Source: UBA2821 sp902763335
GTDB lineage: Bacteria > Bacillota > Clostridia > Lachnospirales > Lachnospiraceae
DNA length: 64,000 nucleotides
Direction: 5' to 3' (one strand)
Assembly: GCA_052066835.1 (NCBI GenBank)
Contig: JBQHRJ010000010.1
The notes below the pieces were generated by a model that had not been told where the DNA came from, did not search any database, and saw nothing but the letters and a program-made list of their open reading frames with translations. The first letter of the stretch is position 1; every line of letters starts with the position of its first letter. Position numbers and translations under genes: made by a program. Shown one piece after another: positions 8,775 to 17,618 of the stretch.

Positions 8775-9503
8775 ATGAATCAGTATTTGGGATTGGAGTT
8801 TTTTAACAGATATACTGTAGGTGATACTCCGGAGGAATTGATAAGTGCTGCCGATAAATTTACGGAAATGATGTGTTGGTACGAATGTGCAATTAAAGAA
8901 ATTCGTACAAAACTTGAGGTGTTAAATGAGGAGTTTCAGGCAAATAAGAGCAGAAATCCTATAGAGAGTATCAAATCGAGAATTAAATCACCTATGAGTA
9001 TATACGAGAAGATGGAGAGACGGGGATATGAGATAACACTTGACAGCATAATGGAGTCTCTGCATGATATAGCGGGTGTCAGAGTGATATGTCCGTTTAT
9101 AGATGACATTTATTCTGTTGCAGAAATGCTCACAAAACAGGATGATATAACGGTTTTGGAGAGAAAGGACTATATTAAAAATCCTAAGCCTAACGGGTAC
9201 AGAAGTCTCCACCTTGTTCTTGAGGTTCCGATATTTTTATCAACAGGAAAGAGAAAGATGAAGGTTGAGGTGCAGATAAGGACTATTGCCATGGATTTTT
9301 GGGCAAGTCTTGAGCATCAGATTCATTATAAAAAGTTTAAGGAAGACAAGGTAGAGATAGTTGAACAGCTTGCAGAGTGTGCAACTGTAATATATGAGAC
9401 AGATATAAAGATGCAGGATATTCATAAGGAACTGTTTGCGGTCAAGGATTTTCGCAAGGAATATTCATTCAGGGAAAATGAAATCCAAAAAGTGGAAAAA
9501 TAA
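8775..9503 (+). CDS. small alarmone synthetase (GTP pyrophosphokinase, RelQ/YjbM family)
   Basis: 242 residues containing only the RelA/SpoT synthetase domain, without hydrolase or TGS/ACT domains, as in RelQ-type enzymes that make (p)ppGpp from ATP and GDP/GTP. Motifs seen are RIKSPMSIYEKMERRG (about 73-88), HDIAGVRVICPF, the G-loop region KPNGYRSLHL (about 142-151) and VEVQIRTIAMDFWASLEHQIHYKK (about 166-189). A longer frame opens at ATG 8748 inside the GGDEF gene. The site AAAGAAGG (8755-8762) favours the ATG at 8775, just after the upstream stop. The close spacing suggests co-expression with the GGDEF gene, which would put two nucleotide-second-messenger enzymes in one unit. Confidence 0.88.
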   Translation: MNQYLGLEFFNRYTVGDTPEELISAADKFTEMMCWYECAIKEIRTKLEVLNEEFQANKSRNPIESIKSRIKSPMSIYEKMERRGYEITLDSIMESLHDIAGVRVICPFIDDIYSVAEMLTKQDDITVLERKDYIKNPKPNGYRSLHLVLEVPIFLSTGKRKMKVEVQIRTIAMDFWASLEHQIHYKKFKEDKVEIVEQLAECATVIYETDIKMQDIHKELFAVKDFRKEYSFRENEIQKVEK

Positions 9504-9577
9504 ATAAAAACTGAATAAACCGATATAAATACGGGAAAAGCTATATTGACTATTAAACATTACAGGAGGATAATGAA

Positions 9578-10564
9578 ATGGTAAATATAGCTTTTTTCAG
9601 TACAAAGCCTTATGACAGAATCTGGTTTGAGCCTTTGGGCGAGGAGTATGGATACAGATTCATTTTTTTTGAGTCAAAACTCAGTATAGAGACGGTGAGT
9701 CTGGCAGCAGGATGCAATGGTGTGTGTGCGTTTGTCAATGACAATATTGACGGTGATGTAATAAATGAGCTGGCAGACATAGGAGTTGAGACTATATATA
9801 TGAGGTGTGCCGGATATAATAATGTGGATCTGGAAGCGGCGAAGGGAAAGCTTAAGGTATTGCATGTACCGGGATATTCTCCGGAGGCGGTGGCGGAGTA
9901 TGCAGTAGCATTACTGATGACTATAAACAGACATACACACAGGGCTTACCTGAGAACAAGGGATTTTAATATGAATATAAATGGTCTGATGGGAACGGAC
10001 CTGTATTGTAAAATAATAGGAATAATCGGTACCGGAAGAATAGGACAGGCTATGATAAATATTGCAAAGGGATTTGGCATGAGAGTACTTGCCTATGATT
10101 TGTATCCGAATCCGTCACTGGGAGTAGAATACGTGGAGCTTGATGAATTACTTGAAAAGTCAGATGTTATAAGTCTTCACTGCCCGTTAACCAAAGAGAC
10201 GGAATATATACTTGATAAGAGAAGCTTTGACATAATGAAAGACGGAGTATATATTGTAAATACGTCAAGAGGAGGGCTTATAAAGACGGAGGATTTGATA
10301 GATGCATTACTGGTTCCCGGGAAAATAGCCGGCGTAGGACTTGATGTATACGAGGAAGAGGCGGATGTGTTTTATGAGGACAGGTCAAATGAGATAATGA
10401 GGGACAATAATCTTGCAAGGCTCATGACATTTCCAAATGTAATAGTTACATCTCATCAGGGGTATTTTACAACTGAAGCGATGCAGGCAATTGCCATAGA
10501 GACGATGGAAAATATATTTGCAGTGGAGAATGGAAATGAACTTGTAAATGAAGTGAAGAAATAG
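9578..10564 (+). CDS. ldhA: D-lactate dehydrogenase (D-isomer 2-hydroxyacid dehydrogenase)
   Basis: 328 residues. The N-terminal catalytic half ends in RCAGYNNVDL. The NAD-binding Rossmann motif GIIGTGRIGQAMINIAKGFGM lies at about 148-168. The catalytic residues follow in canonical order: Arg in NTSRGGLI (about 235), Glu in LDVYEEEADVFYED (about 264) and His in TSHQGYFT (about 296). VYEEEADVFYED and SHQGYFT are typical of D-lactate dehydrogenases rather than glycerate or phosphoglycerate enzymes. It reduces pyruvate to D-lactate during fermentation. The start ATG is preceded by ACAGGAGGATAATGAA. The cysteine hydrolase gene follows after 23 bases. Confidence 0.9.
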   Translation: MVNIAFFSTKPYDRIWFEPLGEEYGYRFIFFESKLSIETVSLAAGCNGVCAFVNDNIDGDVINELADIGVETIYMRCAGYNNVDLEAAKGKLKVLHVPGYSPEAVAEYAVALLMTINRHTHRAYLRTRDFNMNINGLMGTDLYCKIIGIIGTGRIGQAMINIAKGFGMRVLAYDLYPNPSLGVEYVELDELLEKSDVISLHCPLTKETEYILDKRSFDIMKDGVYIVNTSRGGLIKTEDLIDALLVPGKIAGVGLDVYEEEADVFYEDRSNEIMRDNNLARLMTFPNVIVTSHQGYFTTEAMQAIAIETMENIFAVENGNELVNEVKK

Positions 10565-10587
10565 ATTTCTGGAGGAATGAGGATAAA

Positions 10588-11118
10588 ATGAAGAACTTAC
10601 TTATTATAGTAGATATGCAAAAAGCATTTATAAATGAGAATACAAAGGGAATAGATGATAAAATACAGAAGTTTATAGAAAAATCCGGTATAAAAGATGT
10701 AGTTGCCACCAGATATATAAACCATGAAAATACGGCATGCTACAGGTTTGAAGGATGGAAAGGATGTATGGAAGGAACTGAGGAGACGGAAGTGTCATCC
10801 GTATTAAAACCGTATATTAAAAGAGAATTTTTAAAAGATAAATATTCCTGCTGGAACGATGAGATGAAGAAATTCATAAATGATAATGGGTATGACATGA
10901 TATATTTTGCCGGGGTGAATACAGGATGCTGCGTTCTGCACAGTGTGTACGACTGTTATAATGATGTGGTGGAGTGCAGGGTTATTGAAGATTTGTGCGG
11001 AAGTACTTCAGGGCATGAGCTTCACAGGGAGGCAATAGATGTGATAAAAAGCTGTATAACTGATGGCAGAGTGATATCGTCTGATGATGCAGCCGCTGAA
11101 ATAAGTAAAACAATATAA
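10588..11118 (+). CDS. isochorismatase-family cysteine hydrolase
   Basis: 176 residues forming one isochorismatase-like domain. The expected Asp-Lys-Cys triad can be traced: D9 in LLIIVDMQKAF, a Lys at 83-85 in LKDKYSCW, and the nucleophile in AGVNTGCCVL (C114 or C115). This family includes nicotinamidase and ureidoacrylate or isochorismate hydrolases. The residues seen do not decide the substrate, although nicotinamidase-type amide hydrolysis is plausible. A good ribosome site (TGGAGGAATGAGG) precedes the ATG. It follows ldhA closely and is probably in the same transcript. Confidence 0.8.
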   Translation: MKNLLIIVDMQKAFINENTKGIDDKIQKFIEKSGIKDVVATRYINHENTACYRFEGWKGCMEGTEETEVSSVLKPYIKREFLKDKYSCWNDEMKKFINDNGYDMIYFAGVNTGCCVLHSVYDCYNDVVECRVIEDLCGSTSGHELHREAIDVIKSCITDGRVISSDDAAAEISKTI

Positions 11119-11145
11119 AATATATGTTCTAAAAAATATTTGTCC

Positions 11146-11174
11146 TTTACAAATATTAAATTTATTGTTAAAAT
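11146..11174 (+). promoter_or_regulatory. promoter upstream of the M23 peptidase gene
   Basis: TTTACA (11146-11151), a 17-base spacer and TAAAAT (11169-11174) in an AT-rich 124-base gap. Confidence 0.55.
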
Positions 11175-11242
11175 CAATATTGTTACAAAAATATTACAAT
11201 GATTTAAACAATAATTAACTATTAATATAGAAGGTGTTTTCG

Positions 11243-12790
11243 ATGTTCAAGCATACAAAGTATAGAAAGAAAATAAGAATAACTTATATAGCGTCTGCGA
11301 CAGCAATAGGATTTGCCATGCTGGTGGCTTTTCCGTGGATGCACACCCATGCAAAGGAAATTGGCGGGTATTATGTAGCTACATTGAACGGAGTTGAGAT
11401 AGGCTCAGCTTCAAATGAGAGTGATATACAGGATGCCCTTAAGGCTGCAAGACTCAGGGTGAATGCTGAATCTGACGAGATGGTATATATAGAGCAAAAT
11501 CTTGATATAAAGGCAGAAGACCGGATAACCGGTAAGAGAATGGATGAAAAACAGCTTGAAAATAAGATGTATGAGACATTAAAGTCTGAGAGTGCCAAGA
11601 GTGACGACAAGCAGAAAGCCTATGTGGTCAATATAAATGATTTCACGGTAACACTCGGTTCAGAGGAAGAGGTAATAAAGCTTTTAAGTGCGGCTAAATC
11701 ACAGTATGATGCTGATAATAAGTTCCAGATAGGACTTGTTGAGGAAAATGCAAATGCTTACGCATACCTGACAGCACAGACGTATACATCACAGCTTGAA
11801 GCTAAGAATGCAGGAATGGTTATGGCATCTGCTGACGGAGTGTCAGATGAGACACAGAACGCTGCGGAGAATAAAGAGGTTGTAGGGGATAATGCTGATG
11901 GAGTAAAATCAGTTTCATTTGCAGAGGATATACAGGTGCTTGAGACATATACTGACAAATCAGAGATATCTGACCTTCAGACTGCTATAGATGAGGTTAC
12001 AAAAGATAAGGAGGAAAGTCAGGTATATGTAGTTGCAGAGGGTGATTGTCTTTCTTCAATTGCAGAGAAGTACAATCTGTATATGGCAGAAATCCTTGGA
12101 ATGAATCCGGGACTTACGGCAGATTCAGTTATAGGTATAGGAGACCAGATAACAGTTACGGTTCCTAAGCCTGAGTTATCGGTTATCGTTAAGGAACAGC
12201 AGACATATCAGGAGACATACAATGCAGAAGTACAGTATGTATACAATGATAATAAATATACAAACGAGACAACGGTTCTTAATGAAGGAACTCCGGGACA
12301 GAGACAGGTAACAGCACTTGTTACATATCAGAACGGTTCAGAGACTTCAAGAGAGATAGTAAGTGAAAGTGTCATTCAGGAGTCGACACCGAGAGTTATA
12401 GAGCAGGGAACGATGGTACCTCCTACTTTTATAAAACCATTGGCAGGCGGAACATTTACATCAGGTTTCGGTCAGAGATGGGGAAGACAGCATAAAGGTA
12501 TCGACTGGGCATGTCCTATAGGAACAGCCATAAATGCTTCATGCGGCGGACGTGTAGTAAGAGCAGGATGGTTCAGCGGATATGGATACTGCGTAGAGAT
12601 AGCACATTCAAACGGAACTCATACAAGATACGGACATTTAAGCAAAGTGCTTGTATCTGTAGGGGATACAGTAGCACAGGGTGACAGAGTGGCGCTTAGT
12701 GGAAATACGGGAGACAGTACCGGACCACATGTTCACTTTGAGATAATAGTTGGTGGAACAGCAGTGGATCCGTTCAGTTATCTGAATTAA
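11243..12790 (+). CDS. membrane-anchored LysM-G5-M23 peptidoglycan endopeptidase
   Basis: 515 residues. A basic N-terminus and one hydrophobic helix (about 12-32) act as signal or anchor. A long Ala/Lys/Glu-rich stalk follows. A LysM domain (about 260-307, YVVAEGDCLSSIAEKYNLYMAEIL) binds peptidoglycan, and a G5 domain (about 310-390) comes next. The C-terminal M23 domain is about 400-510, with zinc ligands in HKGIDWA (H-x3-D) and HVHFE. Members cleave cross-bridges or stems in the wall. The in-frame GTG at 11234 overlaps the ribosome site GAAGGTG, so ATG 11243 is the start. Together with murA and ddh it forms a wall-metabolism neighbourhood. Confidence 0.88.
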   Translation: MFKHTKYRKKIRITYIASATAIGFAMLVAFPWMHTHAKEIGGYYVATLNGVEIGSASNESDIQDALKAARLRVNAESDEMVYIEQNLDIKAEDRITGKRMDEKQLENKMYETLKSESAKSDDKQKAYVVNINDFTVTLGSEEEVIKLLSAAKSQYDADNKFQIGLVEENANAYAYLTAQTYTSQLEAKNAGMVMASADGVSDETQNAAENKEVVGDNADGVKSVSFAEDIQVLETYTDKSEISDLQTAIDEVTKDKEESQVYVVAEGDCLSSIAEKYNLYMAEILGMNPGLTADSVIGIGDQITVTVPKPELSVIVKEQQTYQETYNAEVQYVYNDNKYTNETTVLNEGTPGQRQVTALVTYQNGSETSREIVSESVIQESTPRVIEQGTMVPPTFIKPLAGGTFTSGFGQRWGRQHKGIDWACPIGTAINASCGGRVVRAGWFSGYGYCVEIAHSNGTHTRYGHLSKVLVSVGDTVAQGDRVALSGNTGDSTGPHVHFEIIVGGTAVDPFSYLN

Positions 12791-12877
12791 TTGTTCAACA
12801 TATTTTACAATTCAAAAACGTATGAAAAATTAAATTTCATCATTTTTGCTAAGATTTAAATAAAAGATAAAAACTAA

Positions 12878-12905
12878 TTTACAAATGACTTCATTGTGTT
12901 ATAAT
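12878..12905 (+). promoter_or_regulatory. murA promoter
   Basis: TTTACA (12878-12883), a 16-base spacer and TATAAT (12900-12905). The 120-base leader to the murA ATG includes an AT-rich hairpin (AGGATATA pairing with TATATCCT) of unknown role. Confidence 0.7.
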
Positions 12906-13027
12906 CATAATTATAGGATATAGAATAAAAGATTATTTTATATCCTATTTTGTTATTACAAATAAAAGAAATTGAACATATAATAATATTGATGATAGAT
13001 AGAAATAGTATATTTCGAGGTGGAATA

Positions 13028-14320
13028 ATGGAACAGTATATTGTAAAAGGCGGAGTGCCTCTTGTAGGAGAAGTTGAAATAAGTGGTGCAAAAAATGCAG
13101 CACTTGCTATTGTTGCGGCTGCAATTATGACAGATGATAAGGTGGTTATAGATAATCTTCCTGACGTAAGAGACATAAACGTACTTCTTCAGGCTATAGA
13201 GGGAATAGGTGCAAAGGTTGTGCACAGAACAGAAAATTGTGTAGAGATAGACAGCAGTTCCATACATTCTGTGACTGTTGATTATGAATATATAAAGAAA
13301 ATCAGAGCTTCTTATTATCTTCTTGGAGCTTTGCTTGGCAAATTTAACAAGGCTGAGGTTGCACTTCCGGGTGGCTGTAATATAGGAAGCAGACCGATAG
13401 ATCAGCATATAAAGGGATTTAAAGCGCTTGGAGCAACTGTGGATATTGAGCACGGCATGATTATGACATCTGCAGATGAGCTTATAGGCAATCATATATA
13501 TATGGATGTGGTATCAGTAGGTGCCACTATTAATGTTATGCTGGCAGCAGCACTTGCACAGGGAAGTACGATACTTGAAAATGCAGCTAAGGAACCGCAC
13601 GTTGTTGACGTGGCAAATATGCTTAACAGTATGGGTGCAAATATTAAGGGTGCAGGTACGGATGTCATAAGAATTAAAGGTGTTGAGAAGCTTCACGGTA
13701 CAGAGTATTCTGTTATACCTGACCAGATAGAGGCGGGAACATTTATGTTTGCGGCAGCAGCCACAAAGGGAAATGTTCTTGTAAAGAATGTTATACCTAA
13801 GCATTTGGAGGCTATTACAGCCAAATTGCTTGAGATTGGATGCTGTATAGAGGAATATGATGACGCAGTAAGAGTTATCGGGCCTGACCAGTTAAAGTCA
13901 ACTCATGTAAAGACTCTTCCGTATCCGGGATTTCCAACGGATATGCAGCCACAGATAGCAGTTACACTGGGACTGTCATCAGGCATCAGCATTGTTACAG
14001 AGAGTATATTTGAAAACAGATTTAAATATGTAGATGAGCTTGCAAGGATGGGTGCAAATGTTAAGGTAGAGGGAAATACAGCTATCATAACAGGCGTGGA
14101 TAAATATCTTGGTGCAAGAATAAGCGCGCCTGATTTAAGAGCCGGAGCTGCTCTTGTAATTGCCGGACTTGCAGCTGAAGGATTTACGGTTATCGATGAT
14201 ATAGTATATATCCAGAGAGGCTATGAGAAGTTCGAGGATAAACTTACGGCACTTGGTGCTCATATAGAGAGAATTTCCACAGAGCATGAAGCACAAAAGT
14301 TCAGATTAAAAGTAGGATAA
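13028..14320 (+). CDS. murA: UDP-N-acetylglucosamine 1-carboxyvinyltransferase MurA
   Basis: 430 residues, close to the usual 415-435. It carries out the first committed step of peptidoglycan synthesis, transferring enolpyruvate from PEP to UDP-GlcNAc in the cytoplasm. The substrate-binding Lys is in GAKNAAL (K22). The catalytic Cys is present in the mobile loop GGCNIGSRP (C117), so the enzyme is of the fosfomycin-sensitive Cys type. PDQIEAGTFM and PYPGFPTDMQ are further signature blocks. The frame is open further upstream, but the site CGAGGTG at 13016-13022 and homology place the start at ATG 13028. The ddh gene follows after 42 bases. Confidence 0.95.
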   Translation: MEQYIVKGGVPLVGEVEISGAKNAALAIVAAAIMTDDKVVIDNLPDVRDINVLLQAIEGIGAKVVHRTENCVEIDSSSIHSVTVDYEYIKKIRASYYLLGALLGKFNKAEVALPGGCNIGSRPIDQHIKGFKALGATVDIEHGMIMTSADELIGNHIYMDVVSVGATINVMLAAALAQGSTILENAAKEPHVVDVANMLNSMGANIKGAGTDVIRIKGVEKLHGTEYSVIPDQIEAGTFMFAAAATKGNVLVKNVIPKHLEAITAKLLEIGCCIEEYDDAVRVIGPDQLKSTHVKTLPYPGFPTDMQPQIAVTLGLSSGISIVTESIFENRFKYVDELARMGANVKVEGNTAIITGVDKYLGARISAPDLRAGAALVIAGLAAEGFTVIDDIVYIQRGYEKFEDKLTALGAHIERISTEHEAQKFRLKVG

Positions 14321-14362
14321 CTGCTTTATTATAAAAATACTAAAAGGAATGTGAGGAAAAAG

Positions 14363-15343
14363 ATGAGAGTAGGTATATTAGGTTATGGTAATCTCGGAAG
14401 AGGTATTGAATGTGCCATAAAACAGAATGACGACATGGAACTGACAGCAGTATTCACAAGAAGAAATCCTGAGGATGTGAAGATTCTCACAGAGAATGTA
14501 AATGTATACAATGTGGATAGCATATTGGAGCATAAGGATGAGGTGGATGTACTTGTATTATGCGGAGGAAGTGCTACAGACCTTCCAAAACAGACACCTG
14601 AGTATGCAAAATATTTTAACGTTATTGACAGTTTTGATACACATGCAAGAATTCCTGAGCATTTTGCAAATGTTGATAAGGCAGCAAAAGAGAGCGGTCA
14701 TACAGCACTTATTTCATGTGGATGGGATCCGGGAATGTTCTCGCTTAACAGACTGTATGCAAATGCTGTACTTCCGGAAGGAAATGATTATACATTCTGG
14801 GGCAAGGGTGTAAGTCAGGGTCACTCAGATGCTATAAGACGTGTTGAAGGCGTAAAAGACGGCAAGCAGTACACTATTCCGGTTGAGAGTGCATTAGAGT
14901 CAGTAAGAAACGGTGAAAATCCTGAACTTACTACAAGACAGAAACATTTAAGAGAGTGTTTTGTAGTAGCAGAAGAGGGCGCTGATTTAAAGAAGATAGA
15001 AGAGACTATAAAGAACATGCCTAACTACTTTGCTGATTATGATACAACAGTTCATTTTATATCAGAAGAGGAACTTAAGGCAAACCACAGTGGAATACCT
15101 CATGGCGGATTTGTTTTCCGTACAGGAGTAACAGGATGGAATAAAGAGAATAAGCATGTCATAGAGTACAGCCTTAAACTTGATTCAAATCCTGAGTTTA
15201 CATCATCTGTTATACTTGCATACGCAAGAGCAGTAAACAGATTACACAACGAGGGTGTAAATGGATGCAAGACAGTATTCGATATCGCTCCTGCTTACTT
15301 AAGCCCATTATCAGGCGAAGAAATAAGAGCAAACTTATTATAA
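14363..15343 (+). CDS. ddh: meso-diaminopimelate dehydrogenase
   Basis: 326 residues. Ddh makes meso-diaminopimelate in one NADPH-dependent step from tetrahydrodipicolinate, supplying lysine and peptidoglycan precursors. Seen in the sequence are the N-terminal dinucleotide motif VGILGYGNLGRGIE, the loop VDSFDTHARIPEH, SCGWDPGMFSLNR, KGVSQGHSDAIRR and GIPHGGFVFRTG, all hallmarks of the family. GTG at 14351 is also in frame, but GTGAGG serves as the ribosome site for the ATG at 14363. It sits directly after murA, linking cross-bridge precursor supply to wall synthesis, and ends in a strong terminator. Confidence 0.93.
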   Translation: MRVGILGYGNLGRGIECAIKQNDDMELTAVFTRRNPEDVKILTENVNVYNVDSILEHKDEVDVLVLCGGSATDLPKQTPEYAKYFNVIDSFDTHARIPEHFANVDKAAKESGHTALISCGWDPGMFSLNRLYANAVLPEGNDYTFWGKGVSQGHSDAIRRVEGVKDGKQYTIPVESALESVRNGENPELTTRQKHLRECFVVAEEGADLKKIEETIKNMPNYFADYDTTVHFISEEELKANHSGIPHGGFVFRTGVTGWNKENKHVIEYSLKLDSNPEFTSSVILAYARAVNRLHNEGVNGCKTVFDIAPAYLSPLSGEEIRANLL

Positions 15344-15370
15344 AACAGAATATAACAGATAAAAAATAAA

Positions 15371-15430
15371 AGCTCCAAAGGCAACTTAAAGATGCTTGCA
15401 TCTTATAGGTTGACCTTGGGGCTTTTTTTA
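15371..15430 (+). terminator. Rho-independent terminator after ddh
   Basis: AGCTCCAAAGGCAAC pairs with GGTTGACCTTGGGGCT, with a nested small hairpin (AAGATGC/GCATCTT) in the loop, followed by seven Ts. Confidence 0.85.
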
Positions 15431-15465
15431 ACCCATAACACAAGAGGTAATCTCTTAATAAATTT

Positions 15466-15641
15466 GTGGTCAAAATCACAATCATATAAGGAGGTGCTTC
15501 GACGATGACCGGCACTTAGAGTGTGTATTCTATGGTATATGGCAATTCATTGTTATATATCCATAGAATACACTCTCTTATGTACCGCTGTCAATCGGCG
15601 GCAGCGGGAGCGTGCCGACATTATGATTGTGATTTTGTCAC
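15466..15641. repeat. palindromic cloverleaf-like element bounded by inverted repeats
   Basis: This 176-base intergenic segment lies between the ddh terminator and the trpA stop. CAAAATCACAATCATA (15471-15486) pairs perfectly, 16 of 16, with 15622-15637, extended by GTG/CAC outside. Inside lie GGCAC/GTGCC (15511-15515 with 15612-15616), a roughly 60-base AT-rich hairpin (15518-15578; outer arm TATTCTATGG/CCATAGAATA, inner arm TATATGGCAAT pairing with G-U help) and a GC-rich hairpin CCGCTG/CAGCGG (15585-15607). A ribosome-site-like AAGGAGGTG at 15488-15496 is followed only by a four-codon frame. It could be a miniature mobile element or a structured RNA. The similar element at 22660-22771 supports a repeat family. 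Confidence 0.6.
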
Positions 15642-15650
15642 TATTAAATG

Positions 15651-16421
15651 TTAAGAGATTGCCTCCTTCATTGAACGCACATACTCTGCCACATGTTCTG
15701 CACTGTCTTTTCCATACTGTGCAACTATTTTCACAATGGCACTTCCGACTATGACACCGTCGGCATCAGCCGACATTTTTTTGGCCTGTTCCGGTGTAGA
15801 TATACCAAAACCGATGGCACATGGAATATCTGTTGCCTTTCTGACAAGGTCTGTCATGGCTGATATGTCAGTTGTTATCTCTGAACGTACTCCGGTTACA
15901 CCGAGAGATGATACACAATATACAAAGCCTTTGGTCTCTTTGGCAATCATGGTTATACGTTCGTGTGAAGTCGGTGCAATGAGGGAAATAAGGTCTATTC
16001 CGTATTTGTCACATTCAGGTGTAAGTTCATCCTTTTCCTCGTATGGAAGGTCCGGTACGATAATTCCCTGTATACCACATTCTTTACACTTAGACATGAA
16101 TTTTTCCTTGCCGTATGTATATATAGGATTGATATATGTCATAAAGACGATAGGTGTATCAAGGTTAGGGCTGACTTTGGCAACAAGTTCGAAAAGTTTA
16201 TCTGTTGTACAGCCGGCAGCCAGTGCACGCTCACTTGCTTCCTGTATAACCGGTCCTTCAGCGATAGGATCGGAAAATGGAATACCGATTTCTATAAGGT
16301 CTGCACCGGATTCTGACATTGTATATAAAAGTTTTTCGGTAGTTTCGATATCAGGATCACCACCTGTTATGAATCCGATAAATGCTTTTCCGTTTTTGAA
16401 TGCGTCTGATATTTTAGTCAT
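15651..16421 (-). CDS. trpA: tryptophan synthase alpha subunit
   Basis: 256 residues, a TIM-barrel that cleaves indole-3-glycerol phosphate to indole and glyceraldehyde 3-phosphate and channels indole to TrpB. The catalytic Glu is in DLIEIGIPFSDP (E44). The second catalytic acid, normally Asp in LADGP, is Glu here (IAEGP, E55). This is a conservative change that I recall from other Gram-positive TrpA sequences. Phosphate-binding glycines are seen in GFGIS and ADGVIVGSAIV. The start overlaps the trpB stop by 8 bases, so the two are translationally coupled. It is the last gene of the operon. Confidence 0.95.
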   Translation of the reverse strand: MTKISDAFKNGKAFIGFITGGDPDIETTEKLLYTMSESGADLIEIGIPFSDPIAEGPVIQEASERALAAGCTTDKLFELVAKVSPNLDTPIVFMTYINPIYTYGKEKFMSKCKECGIQGIIVPDLPYEEKDELTPECDKYGIDLISLIAPTSHERITMIAKETKGFVYCVSSLGVTGVRSEITTDISAMTDLVRKATDIPCAIGFGISTPEQAKKMSADADGVIVGSAIVKIVAQYGKDSAEHVAEYVRSMKEAIS

Positions 16422-17598
16422 AGAGATTTACCCCCTTGTATCTTGCTATGGCAGCGACATCCTTATCGCCGCGGCCTGAAATGTTTATAACGATAATCTG
16501 GTCTTTACTCATTGTAGGAGCCAGTTTCATGGCATGTGCAACGGCATGTGAGCTTTCGATGGCAGGTATGATACCCTCGGTTTTTGAGAGATATTCAAAT
16601 GCATTGACAGCCTCGTCATCTGTGATTGGCACATATTCTGCACGTCCTGTATCATGGAGCATGGCATGTTCCGGTCCGATACCCGGATAGTCAAGACCTG
16701 CTGAGATAGAGTATACAGGAGCAATCTGGCCATATTTATCCTGACAGAACAGAGATTTCATTCCATGGAATATACCTGTAGAGCCTGTTGCAATGGTAGC
16801 AGCGGTTTTTGGTGTGTCAGCACCGAGACCGGCAGCCTCGCATCCGATAAGTCTTACAGATTTGTCAGGGATAAATTCATAGAATGCTCCCATGGCATTG
16901 CTTCCACCGCCTACACATGCGAGAACCGCATCAGGAAGTCTGCCTTCTTTTTCCATAATCTGTTCTTTGATTTCTTTGCTTATGACTTTCTGGAAGTCAC
17001 GTACTATTGTAGGGAAAGGATGAGGTCCCATAACAGAACCGAGTACATATAATGTATCATCCATACGCTTTGTCCATTCTCTCATAGTCTCATTTACGGC
17101 ATCCTTGAGAGTTCCTGTACCGCTTGATACCGGATGTACCTTTGCACCTAAAAGTTCCATTCTGTATACGTTAAGGGCCTGACGTTCAGTATCAAGTTTA
17201 CCCATGAATATTTCACATTCCATACCCATGAGTGCAGCGCCTGTTGCTGTTGCAACACCATGCTGTCCGGCACCTGTTTCGGCTATAACTCTTGTTTTGC
17301 CCATTTTCTTTGCAAGAAGAATCTGTCCGAGAACGTTGTTTATCTTGTGTGAACCGGTATGGTTCAAATCCTCACGTTTGAGATATATTTTTGCTCCACC
17401 GAGGTCTTTGGTCATCTTTTCTGCGTAGTACAGAAGGGATGGTCTTCCGGCATAGTTTTTGTACAAATCATCAAGTTCCTTTATGAATTCAGGATCATTT
17501 TTGTAATGCTCATAAGCTTCATCTAATTCTTTAACTGCGTTCATGAGAGTTTCGGGTATATACTGACCACCGTACTCTCCAAATCTACCTTTTTTCAT
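16414..17598 (-). CDS. trpB: tryptophan synthase beta subunit
   Basis: 394 residues, a PLP enzyme condensing indole with serine. The Schiff-base lysine is in HTGSHKINN (K85). GGGSNAMG, which binds the PLP phosphate, and the C-terminal SGRGDKD are intact. The N-terminus GRFGEYGGQYIPETLM is typical of TrpB1, the form that partners with TrpA, in agreement with the overlap with trpA. It lies 20 bases after trpF in the seven-gene operon. Confidence 0.96.
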   Translation of the reverse strand: MKKGRFGEYGGQYIPETLMNAVKELDEAYEHYKNDPEFIKELDDLYKNYAGRPSLLYYAEKMTKDLGGAKIYLKREDLNHTGSHKINNVLGQILLAKKMGKTRVIAETGAGQHGVATATGAALMGMECEIFMGKLDTERQALNVYRMELLGAKVHPVSSGTGTLKDAVNETMREWTKRMDDTLYVLGSVMGPHPFPTIVRDFQKVISKEIKEQIMEKEGRLPDAVLACVGGGSNAMGAFYEFIPDKSVRLIGCEAAGLGADTPKTAATIATGSTGIFHGMKSLFCQDKYGQIAPVYSISAGLDYPGIGPEHAMLHDTGRAEYVPITDDEAVNAFEYLSKTEGIIPAIESSHAVAHAMKLAPTMSKDQIIVINISGRGDKDVAAIARYKGVNLYD

Positions 17599-17618
17599 GG
17601 TTCCTCTCTTTCTGCCCG

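Noticed and set aside
12950..13027. 26-residue N-terminal extension of MurA
   Set aside because: The segment is AT-rich leader. MurA homology begins at MEQYIVKGG, with a good ribosome site just before it.
15488..15520. Possible holin-like type I toxin gene (AAGGAGGTG then ATG)
   Set aside because: The frame stops after four codons and no hydrophobic peptide is encoded in any frame here; treated as part of the palindromic element.
15736..16479. 247-codon open frame antisense to trpA
   Set aside because: A mirror of trpA codon usage, without a ribosome site or recognisable domain.
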